Below, piece after piece: positions 26,114-35,818 of a stretch of DNA of 64,000 nt. A program made the translations under genes and the position numbers. Source of the DNA: Kroppenstedtia sanguinis (GTDB taxonomy: Bacteria; Bacillota; Bacilli; Thermoactinomycetales; DSM-45169); NCBI RefSeq assembly GCF_050433445.1, contig NZ_JBNPXF010000015.1, positions 1 through 64,000 on the forward strand. The letters are read 5' to 3'. Below the pieces are notes generated by a model, which saw only the letters and a list, made by a program, of their open reading frames with translations, did not search any database and was not told the origin of the DNA. Position 1 is the first letter of the stretch; the number at the start of each line of letters is the position of its first letter.

Positions 26114-26401
26114 TTGGAAATTACGGATGTTCGACTTCGCCGGGTCACTCGTGAAGGAAGAATGCGGGCGATCGCTTCGATTACGATCGACGGCGAGTTT
26201 GTGGTGCATGATATCCGGGTGATTGACGGCAACAATGGCATGTTTGTGGCCATGCCGAGCAAGAGAAGGCCGGACGGGGAATTCAGGGATATCGCACACC
26301 CCATCTCGCCGGATTCCCGGGAAAAAATCGAAATGGCTGTCCTGAGTGAATACCACCGGGCCGGTGAAGAGGTAGATCCTGCGGTGGAGGGGAGTGCATA
26401 G
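26114..26401 (+). CDS. spoVG: Septation/regulatory protein SpoVG
   Basis: A 95-residue SpoVG protein, a nucleic-acid-binding regulator that affects septation, sporulation and, in staphylococci, capsule and virulence genes. EITDVRLRRVTREGRMRAIASITIDGEFVVHDIRVIDGNNGMFVAMPSKR matches closely. TTG start at 26114 with GGTGAAGAAGG upstream. Followed by a strong terminator before glmU. Confidence 0.95.
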   Translation: MEITDVRLRRVTREGRMRAIASITIDGEFVVHDIRVIDGNNGMFVAMPSKRRPDGEFRDIAHPISPDSREKIEMAVLSEYHRAGEEVDPAVEGSA

Positions 26402-26465
26402 TCCGCCACCGGAATCTATCGCCCGGCCGGAGTTGGATTCAGACAGAAGAAGAAAAGCATGACGA

Positions 26466-26502
26466 CGACAGGGAGATCCGGCTGATCCCTGTCGCTTTTT
26501 TT
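26466..26502 (+). terminator. spoVG terminator
   Basis: A perfect 9-bp stem CGACAGGGA / TCCCTGTCG with an 11-base loop is followed by CTTTTTTT. Confidence 0.87.
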
Positions 26503-26599
26503 GTTTACCCCTTGGCTACTTGTGGTTCTTGCAATGACGGTACCTTTGGGATATAGTCGGATGTGGAGTTTTGATAGAATATCGGGGGGCTTCTCTCTG

Positions 26600-27973
26600 A
26601 TGGAAAATTTATTTGCCGTCGTTTTGGCTGCGGGCAAAGGAACCCGCATGAAGTCCAAGAAGCACAAAGTGTTGCATCCGGTTTGCGGGAAGCCGATCAT
26701 CGATCATATTATCGAACTGTTGATCGACCTCGGAACCGACGAACGCGTCGTCATTGTAGGGTATCAAGGGGAAACCGTTGCGAATCACTTAGAAGGGCGA
26801 GCCTCTTTGGTCCGTCAGGATCAACAGTTAGGCACTGCCCATGCTGTCATGCAGTCAGCGCCGTTGCTGGCGGACAAGGACGGGGTGACCTTGGTGATGA
26901 ACGGAGACCATCCGCTGTTTACCCGGAGGACCCTGGCCCAACTGGTTCAGTCACACCGGGAAAGCGGTGCCGCTGCCACGATCTTGACGGCGGTGCTCCC
27001 AGATGCTACCGGGTACGGTCGCGTGATCCGCAGAAGTGACGGGACCGTGGACCGGGTGGTGGAACACAAGGATGCAACTGCAGAAGAACGGAAGGTGCAG
27101 GAGATCAGCACAGGAACATTTTGCTTCGATAACCGACTTTTGTGGGATGCGCTTTCAAAAGTGAGCAATGATAATAAGCAAGGAGAGTATTACCTGCCGG
27201 ATGTGATTGGTATCCTGAATCAGGAAGGCCATCCGATTGGAGCCCAGGCGATGGCGGATCCGGCAGAGGCCGGGGGAGTCAACGATCGGATCCAACTGGC
27301 GGCGGCGGAAAAAGTGATGCAAAGACGCATTCTCCATGAACATATGATGGAGGGTGTCACCATCACAGACCCGGACAACACCTATATTGAGGCGGGTGTG
27401 GTAATCGGTGAAGATACGGTGATCCACCCAGGAAGTATTCTCCGGGGGCGAACCCGGATCGGCACCGATTGCGTCATCGGCCCTTATGCGGAGTTGACGG
27501 ATTTAGAAGTAGAGGATGGAGGAATCATCCGCCATTCTGTCCTGCAAGGAAGCCAAGTGAAAAAGCAAGCTACAGTGGGCCCTTACACTTATGTGCGCCC
27601 CGGCTCCACTCTTGGGGAAGAGAGCAAGGTGGGCTGTTTTGTGGACGTGAAGAACACATCCCTCGGTAGAAAAAGCAAGATTTCCCATTTGGGATATGTG
27701 GGGGATGCCCAGGTGGGGGAAGAGGTCAACATCGGCTGTGGTGCCATAACTGTGAACTATGATGGAAAGAATAAACACCAGACGGTGATCGAAGACGGCG
27801 CCTTTGTCGGATGCAATGTCAACATGGTGGCACCAGTTACGATTGGCAAGGGAGCCTATGTCGCAGCAGGCTCCACCATCCACCGAGACGTTCCGGAAGA
27901 TGCACTGGCCATTGCCCGGGAACGCCAGACCAATAAACCCGAATACGCAAAAAAACTTCGTCAAAAAGGCTGA
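26600..27973 (+). CDS. glmU: Bifunctional UDP-GlcNAc pyrophosphorylase / GlcN-1-P acetyltransferase
   Basis: A 457-residue enzyme making UDP-GlcNAc for peptidoglycan. The N-terminal nucleotidyltransferase has AAGKGTRMKSKKHKVLHPV. The C-terminal left-handed beta-helix shows hexapeptide repeats and the acetyl-CoA motifs HLGYVGDA and NYDGKNKHQT. ATG at 26600, behind CGGGGGGCTTC. Followed by prs, as in B. subtilis. Confidence 0.96.
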   Translation: MENLFAVVLAAGKGTRMKSKKHKVLHPVCGKPIIDHIIELLIDLGTDERVVIVGYQGETVANHLEGRASLVRQDQQLGTAHAVMQSAPLLADKDGVTLVMNGDHPLFTRRTLAQLVQSHRESGAAATILTAVLPDATGYGRVIRRSDGTVDRVVEHKDATAEERKVQEISTGTFCFDNRLLWDALSKVSNDNKQGEYYLPDVIGILNQEGHPIGAQAMADPAEAGGVNDRIQLAAAEKVMQRRILHEHMMEGVTITDPDNTYIEAGVVIGEDTVIHPGSILRGRTRIGTDCVIGPYAELTDLEVEDGGIIRHSVLQGSQVKKQATVGPYTYVRPGSTLGEESKVGCFVDVKNTSLGRKSKISHLGYVGDAQVGEEVNIGCGAITVNYDGKNKHQTVIEDGAFVGCNVNMVAPVTIGKGAYVAAGSTIHRDVPEDALAIARERQTNKPEYAKKLRQKG

Positions 27974-28017
27974 ACATGAACTGATATTTCTTAATATGGC
28001 TGGAGGGTTGGGGGAAG

Positions 28018-28968
28018 ATGTCCACAGAAACACAGAGGCGTTTGCAAGTTTTCAGCTGTAATTCCAATCCGGTGTTAGCTCAGGAGATTGCCGAGCATGT
28101 GGGGGTTCCCTTGGGTAAAGCAGTTATCGGCAGTTTCAGCGATGGGGAGATTCATGTCCGACTGGATGAAAGTGTTAGGGGTTCCGATGTCTATGTGATC
28201 CAATCCACCTGTCATCCGGTCAACCAGAATCTCATGGAGCTGTTGGTGATGGTGGATGCATTGAAACGGGCATCGGCTCGGACGATCAATGTGGTAATCC
28301 CTTATTACGGTTATGCCCGCCAAGATCGGAAAACCCGGGCTCGGGATCCGATTACAGCCAAATTGGTGGCCAACCTGATTGAAACAGCCGGTGCAGACCG
28401 GATGATCACAATGGATCTGCACGCCACCCAGATTCAAGGTTTTTTCGATATTCCTGTGGACCATCTGCTGGGTGTGCCAATCTTGGGTGATTATTTCATT
28501 CAGAAGAAATTAGAAGATCCGGTAGTGGTTTCCCCCGACCATGGCGGGGTGATCCGGGCTCGCAAACTAGCAGAGCGACTAGAAAGCCCGATTGCCATTA
28601 TTGACAAGCGCCGTCCGGAGCCCAATGTGGCCGAAGTGATGAATATTGTCGGTGATGTGAAAGGAAAGCGTTGTATTATTATCGATGATATTATCGATAC
28701 GGCAGGAACGATTGCACTGGCAGCCAATGCCCTGATTGACTATGGTGCCAAGGAAGTGTACGCCTGCTGTACTCACCCGGTTTTCTCCGGCCCGGCCATC
28801 CAACGGATCCGGGATTCCCAGATCACCGAGATGGTGGTAGCCAATACCATCCCCCTTCCTGAAGAAAAGCAGTTGGACAAGATCTCCGTGCTGTCTGTCG
28901 CTTCCCTGATTGGTGAGGCGATCATTCGGGTGCACGAAGAGCTGTCTGTGAGCAAACTTTTCGACTGA
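28018..28968 (+). CDS. prs: Ribose-phosphate pyrophosphokinase
   Basis: A 316-residue PRPP synthetase. Seen: SFSDGEIHVRLDESVRG, YYGYARQDRKTRARDPITAKLVANL, MDLHATQIQGFFDIPVDHL and the PRPP loop CIIIDDIIDTAGT. ATG at 28018 with GGGTTGGGGGAAG upstream, 45 bases after glmU. Supplies PRPP to nucleotide synthesis. Confidence 0.96.
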   Translation: MSTETQRRLQVFSCNSNPVLAQEIAEHVGVPLGKAVIGSFSDGEIHVRLDESVRGSDVYVIQSTCHPVNQNLMELLVMVDALKRASARTINVVIPYYGYARQDRKTRARDPITAKLVANLIETAGADRMITMDLHATQIQGFFDIPVDHLLGVPILGDYFIQKKLEDPVVVSPDHGGVIRARKLAERLESPIAIIDKRRPEPNVAEVMNIVGDVKGKRCIIIDDIIDTAGTIALAANALIDYGAKEVYACCTHPVFSGPAIQRIRDSQITEMVVANTIPLPEEKQLDKISVLSVASLIGEAIIRVHEELSVSKLFD

Positions 28969-29021
28969 ATGAACCGACCGGTGTTTATCCTCCTTGATTA
29001 AAGGGAATGAATGTTACAGGT

Positions 29022-29315
29022 CAGGGCTGTTGATTAACAAGGAAGGGACCGTGTGCTGCCAAAGCGTTCTCATGCGTTACAATCTCGATGGGCTGAAGCC
29101 CTGAGATAGAAGGTGCCATCCTACTTAGCGTAGAAGTCTGACGAGAGGACGGGGCGTTAGGGGAAACATTCATCCGATGTTGCTGACCTCCTGGTTTTGC
29201 CCCTGCCCGAGGGTCAGATACGGAACGGACCATCTCTACTTCTTTGGGGGATGGCATCAGAGAGCCTGGTAGAATACGATCTCCCTGCCTGAAATATGGA
29301 TAATCAACACGCCTG
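29022..29315 (+). mobile_element. Dispersed MITE-like element, copy 5 (long type)
   Basis: A 294-bp element with ends CAGGGCTGTTGATTAAC and GATAATCAACACGCCTG, flanked by a perfect 9-bp direct repeat GTTACAGGT (29013-29021 and 29316-29324). The interior matches copy 4 (CGTGTGCTGCC, GGGCTGAAGCCCTGAGATA, GTGCCATCC, ACATTCATCCGATGTTGCT). It fills the gap between prs and ctc. Confidence 0.88.
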
Positions 29316-29363
29316 GTTACAGGTATGTATCACGTTCATTTCCATGAAGGAGGAAATCTGTCC

Positions 29364-29969
29364 ATGGCCTATCCAATCGCCGTAACTTTTCGGGAGAAAG
29401 ACCCACGTTCTGTGCTGACGAAACTACGTCGGGAAGGACGGGTACCAGCTGTTGTGTACGGCAAAGGAATGGAAAATGAGCTGATTCAACTAGAAGCTGG
29501 TCAGGTAATTAAGATGCTGCAACAGGAAGGAACCTCGGCGATTTACGAACTTCAATACCCTGGTGGTAAATCCCGGCAGGTCATGATTCGTGAACTGCAA
29601 CAGGATCGAATCAAAGACAAAATCATTCATATCGATTTCAACGAAGTAAAGTTGGACCAACCTTTCGATACAGAAATTTATATTGAATTGACCGGCGAGC
29701 CGATCGGGGTGAAAGAGGGGGGAGTGCTGCAACATCAGCTCCGCAACGTGCAAATCCGTTGCCTTCCCGCTGATCTCCCCGACAGACTGGAAGGGGATAT
29801 CACCCAGCTCAACATCGGTGACACCCTAACGGTCGGGGAGTTGCCGATCCCAGATCGAGTGGAATTGCTCACGGATCCCGAAGAGACGGTGGTTTCCATA
29901 CTCCCTCCCCGGATGGAACAGAGTACGGAGGAAGAAGAGGAGACAACAGATACTCCGACGGAGGAATAG
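29364..29969 (+). CDS. ctc: 50S ribosomal protein bL25 / general stress protein Ctc
   Basis: A 201-residue Ctc-type bL25 protein that binds 5S rRNA. The N-terminal L25 domain (VTFREKDPRSVLTKLRREGRVPAVVYGKG, to about residue 90) is followed by the TL5/Ctc extension (TGEPIGVKEGGVLQHQLRNVQIRCLP) and an acidic tail rich in Glu. ATG at 29364 behind GAAGGAGGAAAT. The mobile element ends 39 bases upstream of the RBS region, so promoter sequences may lie within it. Confidence 0.94.
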   Translation: MAYPIAVTFREKDPRSVLTKLRREGRVPAVVYGKGMENELIQLEAGQVIKMLQQEGTSAIYELQYPGGKSRQVMIRELQQDRIKDKIIHIDFNEVKLDQPFDTEIYIELTGEPIGVKEGGVLQHQLRNVQIRCLPADLPDRLEGDITQLNIGDTLTVGELPIPDRVELLTDPEETVVSILPPRMEQSTEEEEETTDTPTEE

Positions 29970-30074
29970 GAGAAGAAACATTCCCGTCAGTGAAGAAATA
30001 AGATGAAAGCATGAAGGGGAAAGGGCGCAACGTGGAATCGTTGCGCCTTCCCTGTGTTGGTGAGGAGGAGCGAT

Positions 30075-30653
30075 GTGAAAGTGATCGTTGGCCTGGGAAA
30101 TCCAGGTATCAGGTATGCACTGACCCGACATAACATCGGTTTTTGGGTGGTGGACCACCTGGCTGAGGAATGGAAGATTCCCGTTCAGAAAGAAAAGTGG
30201 AAAGCCCTGGTGGGCGAAGGACAGGTGAACGGAGAGAAAGTCATCCTGCTCAAGCCGGAAACCTATATGAATCTGTCCGGAGAATCGGTTCGTCCTGCCC
30301 TGAAGTGGCTGAAATGCGGTGTCGAAAACCTGCTGGTCATCTATGATGACCTGGATCTGCCTCCGGGCCGGATCCGGTTGCGGATGAAGGGAAGCGCCGG
30401 TGGGCACCGGGGAGTCCAATCCTTGATCGACCATCTGGGAACTCAGGAGTTTAAACGGATCAAAATCGGGATCGGAAGGCCAAAGGTTCCGATTCCGGTC
30501 CCGGATTATGTGCTGGGCCGCTTTGGGCGAGAGGAGGAAGAGCCGATCGCCGGGGCAGTTGACCGATCTGCCGCTGCGGTGCAACAGTGGCTGGAGCGTC
30601 CATTCCCTGAGGTGATGAACCAATTCAATAGGGATCTGTCCGCCGATCAGTGA
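30075..30653 (+). CDS. pth: Peptidyl-tRNA hydrolase
   Basis: A 192-residue Pth releasing tRNA from peptidyl-tRNA dropped by ribosomes. Seen: VGLGNPGIRYALTRHNIGFWVVD with the catalytic histidine, KPETYMNLSGESV, IYDDLDLPPGRIRLR and GSAGGHRGVQSL. GTG start at 30075 after GAGGAGGAGC. Followed directly by fin. Confidence 0.95.
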   Translation: MKVIVGLGNPGIRYALTRHNIGFWVVDHLAEEWKIPVQKEKWKALVGEGQVNGEKVILLKPETYMNLSGESVRPALKWLKCGVENLLVIYDDLDLPPGRIRLRMKGSAGGHRGVQSLIDHLGTQEFKRIKIGIGRPKVPIPVPDYVLGRFGREEEEPIAGAVDRSAAAVQQWLERPFPEVMNQFNRDLSADQ

Positions 30654-30681
30654 ATGAAAAATGCCTCTACAGGTGATACTA
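30651..30681 (+). promoter_or_regulatory. Putative forespore promoter of fin
   Basis: TGAATG (30651-30656) and GATACTA (30675-30681), 18 bases apart, resemble sigma-G/sigma-F elements. Located 42 bases before fin, whose B. subtilis homologue is forespore-expressed. Confidence 0.4.
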
Positions 30682-30722
30682 AGGCAAAATATCCAGAATA
30701 TCCCCTGGGCAGGAGGCATAAG

Positions 30723-30953
30723 ATGGCTGTAACTTATCTTTGCCGATATTGTGACACATGGATCGGACAGATTGAGGATGAACAGGTGACAGAGATGCAA
30801 CTGGGGTTTCATTTGTTGACCCCGGAAGAACGGAAAGATATAATATCCTATGATTCAGACGGTCAAACAACCGTTCGAGTGATCTGCGAATCATGTCAGG
30901 ACATGTTGAATCGAAATCCGGAAATATCCTTGCTGGCCCGCCCTTTCCAGTGA
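30723..30953 (+). CDS. fin: Anti-sigma-F factor Fin
   Basis: A 76-residue Fin (YabK) protein, which shuts down sigma-F and helps the switch to sigma-G. Two zinc-ligand pairs are visible: CRYC near the N terminus and CESC in the C-terminal half. Seen also: LGFHLLTPEERKDII. ATG at 30723 behind GCAGGAGGC. Located between pth and mfd, as in B. subtilis. Confidence 0.9.
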   Translation: MAVTYLCRYCDTWIGQIEDEQVTEMQLGFHLLTPEERKDIISYDSDGQTTVRVICESCQDMLNRNPEISLLARPFQ

Positions 30954-31024
30954 TTCTTAAATCGGAGTTGATCCAGACCGGGGAAGGCGCCGGGCAGTGA
31001 TGGATGCGGGGTTTTTTACAATAC

Positions 31025-31058
31025 AGCCTTAGCTGTCCCCAGCTGAGGCTTCTTTTTT
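31025..31058 (+). terminator. fin terminator
   Basis: Stem AGCCTTAGCTG / CAGCTGAGGCT (one wobble) with a TCCC-type loop, followed by TCTTTTTT, 70 bases after fin. Confidence 0.82.
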
Positions 31059-31107
31059 GTATGATCGGTGGATTCTCTTTCTTTTGCGGAGAGGAGGATG
31101 AGAGAAC

Positions 31108-34100
31108 TTGGAGACTTTGTTACGCTTATATCAGAAAGATGAAGAATTTCAATCTACTGTCGTTTCCTTAAAAGAAGGACTGAAAGAACAAATGGTGGCG
31201 GGGTTGACCGGTTCAGCGCGCATGCTCTATGTAGCCTCCCTGTACAGGGAAACCCGTCGGCCGATCCTGCTGGTCACTCATAACCTGAACCAAGCCCAAA
31301 AAGCGGTAGAAGACTTGTATGAACTATTGCCCAAGGACCAAGTATTGCTCTATCCAGCCAATGAATTGATGGCGACGGAGATCGCTTTGGACGGTCATGA
31401 GACCCTGGGAGAGAGGGTTCAGGTTCTTTCTCGATTATCCAAAGGATTTTCCGGGGTTTTTGTGGTGCCCTTTGCCGGGTTGAGAAAATTGGTTCCGCCT
31501 GCCCATGTATTTGCCGCCAACCATCGGACCTTGAAGGTGGGTGAAGTGCATCCTATCGGATCCTTGATGGAGCATTTGATCAAAGTGGGTTTCGAACGGG
31601 TGGAGATGGTGGAAAAACGAGGGGAGTTTAGTGTAAGGGGAGGTATTCTCGATGTTTTCCCCGTCACTTATTCCCACCCTGTTCGGGTGGAATGGTTCGA
31701 TGACGAAGTCGATTCGATCCGTCCCTTCTCCGTCGCGGATCAGCGCTCCCAGAATAAATGGGATCAAGTGGAGATCCCACCGGCAAGGGAGTTGTTTGCC
31801 GATTCAGACTCTCTGTATCGGGCCGGGGATGAGGTAGTCAACCTCCTACAAGAGAGATTGTCTCAGGTGAAGGATCCTGAATTGAGCCAAAAGCTGACCG
31901 AGAAAATCACTTGGGAGATTGAACAGTTAAAATCCGGCGCTCTCTTTACGGGGATCTACAAATATATCAGTCGCATCTATCCTGAGAATCATACGCTGTT
32001 GGACTATCTTGCCAAAGAGACGGTCTGGGTGTTAGACGAGCCTGCACGGATACAGGAGTCCGCTCGCCAGATGGAGAATGAAGAAGGAGAGTGGCAGACC
32101 GCTTTGCTTCAGGAAGGGGAATTTCTCCCCCAACTGAAGGTTTCCCACAACTATGAGGATCTGTTTTCGCGACGGGAACATCCACGGATCTATCTCTCGC
32201 TGTTCATGCGACAGGTCGGCGGGATCCAACCACAGAATATCGTGCAATTCATCTGCCGAGGCATGCAGCAGTTTCACGGCCAGATGCATGTGCTCAAAAC
32301 GGAATGGGATCGCTGGGTGAAATCCAAATACAGGGTCCTGTTTTTGGCCAGTACCGAAGAGCGGGCGGCTCGGTTGGAACGAGTTCTGGCCGACTATGGG
32401 ATGGAGGTGTTCCGGGCAGGGGAGGGGAGTCCCTTGCAGCCAGGTCAACCCGCGATCCGGGTCGCCTCTCTCGCAGGCGGGTTTGAGATGGGTGGCGCAC
32501 GACTGGCCGTGGTGACGGAAGGAGAGGTTTTCACACAAAAACGGCGGCGAATCCGTCGGACCGCGAAGCTGGATCATGCAGAGAAGATCAAGGATTATCA
32601 GGAGTTGCAGCCTGGGGATTATGTGGTTCATGTCAACCATGGAATCGGTCGTTATGCCGGAACGGAAACTTTGGACGTCGGGGGGATTCACAAGGATTAC
32701 CTCTTGATCCAATATGCCGGTAATGACAAACTGTACGTACCGATCGAACAGATCGACCAAGTGCAGAAATATTTAGGCAGTGAGGAAAAGACGCCCAAGG
32801 TGTACAGTCTGGGCGGCAGTGAATGGAGCAAGGTAAAGAACAAAGTTCGCTCCTCCGTGCAGGATATCGCTGCCGATCTGATCAAACTGTATGCAAAACG
32901 CCAGTCGGAACGGGGCTATGCCTTTTCTCCCGACACTCCTTATCAACGGGAGTTTGATGCCTTATTTCCTTACGAGGAGACGGCAGATCAGCTTCGTTCC
33001 ATCGAAGAGATCAAACAGGATATGGAGAAGACCCAGCCGATGGATCGTCTCCTCTGCGGGGATGTCGGTTACGGGAAAACCGAAGTGGCGATCCGGGCCG
33101 CTTTTAAGGCTACGATGGATGGCAAACAGGTAGCTGTGCTGGTGCCTACAACCATCTTGGCTCAGCAACACTTCGAGACATTCCGGGAGCGCTTTTCTGA
33201 CTTTCCAGTAGAGATCCGGGTATTGTCCCGTTTCCGTTCGCGCAAAGAGCAGCGGGAAACGGTCCAAGGCGTGAATGACGGGACTGTCGATATTGTGATC
33301 GGAACCCACCGCATCTTGTCCAAAGATGTCCAATTCAAAGAACTGGGCCTGCTGATTGTGGATGAGGAGCAACGTTTCGGAGTCAAGCACAAAGAGAAAA
33401 TCAAAAAAATCAAGAGCAATATCGATGTCCTCACCCTGACGGCCACACCGATTCCCCGTACCTTACACATGTCGATGATGGGGGTGCGGGATCTGTCAGT
33501 GATTGAAACACCACCGGAAAACCGTTTCCCCGTCCAGACCTATGTATTGGAGTATTCCGCCGCATTGGTGCGGGAAGCGATCGAACGGGAGATGGCACGG
33601 GGCGGACAGGTTTACTTTTTGTACAACCAGGTGCAGAACATCGACAAGATGGCAGATCAGATCCGAATGCTGGTACCTGATGCCCGGATCGCGGTAGCCC
33701 ATGGACAGATGGCGGAGACGGAATTGGAGAAAGTGATGCTGGACTTTCTGGATGGGGAGACCGATGTCCTCGTAAGCACCACCATCATCGAAACCGGGGT
33801 GGACATCCCCAATGTCAACACGTTGATCATATACAACGCTGACAAAATGGGACTCTCTCAGCTGTATCAACTGCGGGGGCGGGTAGGTCGCTCCAACCGG
33901 ATCGCCTATGCATACTTTACCTACCAGCGAAACAAGGTATTGTCTGAGACAGCAGAAAAACGGCTGCAAGCGATCAAGGAATTCACCGAACTGGGTTCCG
34001 GCTTTAAAATCGCCATGCGGGACCTGGCGATCCGGGGAGCCGGTAACCTCCTGGGCGCGGAACAGCATGGACATATCGCTACCGTCGGATTTGAGATGTA

Positions 34101-34653
34101 TACTCAGATGTTGAAGGAAGCGATCCAAGATCAACAAGGAACAAAGGAAGAAGAGACTCAAACCGACCCGGTGATCGAATTGAATGTAGATGCCTATATC
34201 CCCTCGGACTATATCCAAGACGAAAAGCAAAAGATCGAGATCTACAAAAAAATTAGGGCGATCCGCAGTCTGGATACGGCCCGGGATCTGGAAGAGGAAA
34301 TCGAGGACCGGTTTGGAGATCTGCCACGTCCGGTGCAAAATCTGCTCCGAGTGGCCCGTCTTCATGCTTATGCGATCCAATATCATATGGAAGAAATCAA
34401 ACAAAATGGGTTTGATATCGTGATCCGTCTCCATCCCGACCAGAACCAGGTGGTGGACGGGCAACGTTTGTTCCGGGTAATCCAGAATTTTCATGGTCGG
34501 ATCCGCCTCTCTTCTGGGGAACGGATCGGTATCACCTTTCGTCTTAAAGGGATTCCAATGGCGGAAGGGCTGGAAATGGTGGAACAATTTCTGATACAAT
34601 ATGAAACGGTTCCCAAAACGAAAGGAGCAGTTCGAAATGCAGCCAATGAATAA
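31108..34653 (+). CDS. mfd: Transcription-repair coupling factor Mfd
   Basis: An 1181-residue SF2 translocase that removes RNA polymerase stalled at lesions and recruits UvrA. An N-terminal UvrB-like part (about 1-340), an RNA-polymerase-interacting domain (LQPGDYVVHVNHGIGRYAG), translocase domains with Walker A GDVGYGKTE and DEEQ box (LLIVDEEQRFG), TATPIPRTL, and a C-terminal TRCF domain are all seen. TTG start at 31108 behind GAGAGGAGG. The 3' end overlaps prsA. Confidence 0.96.
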   Translation: METLLRLYQKDEEFQSTVVSLKEGLKEQMVAGLTGSARMLYVASLYRETRRPILLVTHNLNQAQKAVEDLYELLPKDQVLLYPANELMATEIALDGHETLGERVQVLSRLSKGFSGVFVVPFAGLRKLVPPAHVFAANHRTLKVGEVHPIGSLMEHLIKVGFERVEMVEKRGEFSVRGGILDVFPVTYSHPVRVEWFDDEVDSIRPFSVADQRSQNKWDQVEIPPARELFADSDSLYRAGDEVVNLLQERLSQVKDPELSQKLTEKITWEIEQLKSGALFTGIYKYISRIYPENHTLLDYLAKETVWVLDEPARIQESARQMENEEGEWQTALLQEGEFLPQLKVSHNYEDLFSRREHPRIYLSLFMRQVGGIQPQNIVQFICRGMQQFHGQMHVLKTEWDRWVKSKYRVLFLASTEERAARLERVLADYGMEVFRAGEGSPLQPGQPAIRVASLAGGFEMGGARLAVVTEGEVFTQKRRRIRRTAKLDHAEKIKDYQELQPGDYVVHVNHGIGRYAGTETLDVGGIHKDYLLIQYAGNDKLYVPIEQIDQVQKYLGSEEKTPKVYSLGGSEWSKVKNKVRSSVQDIAADLIKLYAKRQSERGYAFSPDTPYQREFDALFPYEETADQLRSIEEIKQDMEKTQPMDRLLCGDVGYGKTEVAIRAAFKATMDGKQVAVLVPTTILAQQHFETFRERFSDFPVEIRVLSRFRSRKEQRETVQGVNDGTVDIVIGTHRILSKDVQFKELGLLIVDEEQRFGVKHKEKIKKIKSNIDVLTLTATPIPRTLHMSMMGVRDLSVIETPPENRFPVQTYVLEYSAALVREAIEREMARGGQVYFLYNQVQNIDKMADQIRMLVPDARIAVAHGQMAETELEKVMLDFLDGETDVLVSTTIIETGVDIPNVNTLIIYNADKMGLSQLYQLRGRVGRSNRIAYAYFTYQRNKVLSETAEKRLQAIKEFTELGSGFKIAMRDLAIRGAGNLLGAEQHGHIATVGFEMYTQMLKEAIQDQQGTKEEETQTDPVIELNVDAYIPSDYIQDEKQKIEIYKKIRAIRSLDTARDLEEEIEDRFGDLPRPVQNLLRVARLHAYAIQYHMEEIKQNGFDIVIRLHPDQNQVVDGQRLFRVIQNFHGRIRLSSGERIGITFRLKGIPMAEGLEMVEQFLIQYETVPKTKGAVRNAANE

Positions 34654-35668
34654 ACGACTGCTTACGGTGCTGAGTGCCTTCCTAGCAGTCTCTCTGTTGG
34701 TGGTCGGTTGCGGCAGCAAGGATGACAAGGACGGACAGAAGACGGCTCAGGATGGACAAGCTACCGTCCTCCCGACGGATAGTAAGAAAGTCGTTGCCGA
34801 GTATAAAGGCGGCAAGGTGACAGAAGGGGAACTGAATACCTATCTGAACATTATGGGGCTATTTCAACCTCAGATGGCTGCCATGATGGGATCTCCTGAG
34901 GTGAAAAAGGAAGTTGTCAAAAGCTATATCGCAGAGGATATGGTCTCCCAACGAGTAAAAGATGAAAAAAAATACAAAAAGCAGGCGGACGAATCCCTGA
35001 AACAATTTGAGGAGCAGTTGAAACAGATGCCTGCCGAAGGCAAGGACAAAAAAGAGCAGGATCTGGAGGGTTACCTCAAGGAACACGGGTTTACCAAGGA
35101 ACAACTAAAGGGCTTTTTGGAAAAGAACAATAAAGTGTCTGCCTACTTTGAGGATAAAGTGAATGAAAAGGATTTGAAGAAGGAATATAGCAAATCCGAT
35201 AATTTCTATAATATTAAGCTGAGTCACATCCTGATCTCCACTGCTGAGGATCCGGAGGGCAAGAAGAAAAAACGCTCGGACAAGGATGCTAAGGCCTTAG
35301 CTGAAAAGGTACAGAAAGAGTTAGAGGACGGGAAGAAATTTAGTGACCTGGCGAAAAAATACTCTGATGATCCCGGCTCCAAAAAGCAGGGCGGAGACAT
35401 GGAAGGAACTCCTGACCAGTGGGTTCCGGAATTTTCCAAAGCAGCGGTCAAATCCCCCATCGACAAGATCAGCGATCCGATCAAGTCCGATTACGGATAC
35501 CATATTATCAAGGTGAAGGAACGGAAAAAGCTGTCTTTTGATAAAGTGAAGGAAGAGATGATGGGGCAGAAGGTGACGGAGCTGTATCAAGACTTCATCA
35601 AAGATGAGGTCAAGGTGACCAAGCTGGACATCCCCGGGGACCAAAAGAAAAAAGAAGAGAAACAGTGA
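34637..35668 (+). CDS. prsA: Foldase lipoprotein PrsA (peptidyl-prolyl isomerase)
   Basis: A 343-residue membrane-anchored chaperone for secreted proteins. A lipoprotein signal ends in LVVGC (lipidated Cys about 25). After SurA-like N-terminal helices comes a parvulin (PpiC) domain: LSHILIS ... FSDLAKKYSDDPGSKKQGGDM ... PIKSDYGYHIIKV (about 190-300). Very lysine-rich. The ATG at 34637, behind AAAGGAGCAG, lies inside mfd, so the two are coupled; this arrangement is not the B. subtilis one. Confidence 0.92.
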   Translation: MQPMNKRLLTVLSAFLAVSLLVVGCGSKDDKDGQKTAQDGQATVLPTDSKKVVAEYKGGKVTEGELNTYLNIMGLFQPQMAAMMGSPEVKKEVVKSYIAEDMVSQRVKDEKKYKKQADESLKQFEEQLKQMPAEGKDKKEQDLEGYLKEHGFTKEQLKGFLEKNNKVSAYFEDKVNEKDLKKEYSKSDNFYNIKLSHILISTAEDPEGKKKKRSDKDAKALAEKVQKELEDGKKFSDLAKKYSDDPGSKKQGGDMEGTPDQWVPEFSKAAVKSPIDKISDPIKSDYGYHIIKVKERKKLSFDKVKEEMMGQKVTELYQDFIKDEVKVTKLDIPGDQKKKEEKQ

Positions 35669-35693
35669 CAGGGCGCGATGCCCTGTCTTTTTT
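35667..35693 (+). terminator. prsA terminator
   Basis: A perfect 8-bp stem GACAGGGC / GCCCTGTC with GCGAT loop is followed by TTTTTT and overlaps the prsA stop. Confidence 0.9.
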
Positions 35694-35818
35694 ACGGAAT
35701 TCAATCAGCATAATAATATGGTAAGGGATGAATACTATGGGCGTATCCATCGGCAGAGCAGGAAAGAGACGCGGCCTGATTCGGAGCAAATTATCGTGAA
35801 AGTGAGGCAACCAGACCC

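Noticed and set aside
30021..30049. Hairpin between ctc and pth (GGCGCAACG/CGTTGCGCC)
   Set aside because: Strong stem but no T tract follows, so it was not called a terminator.
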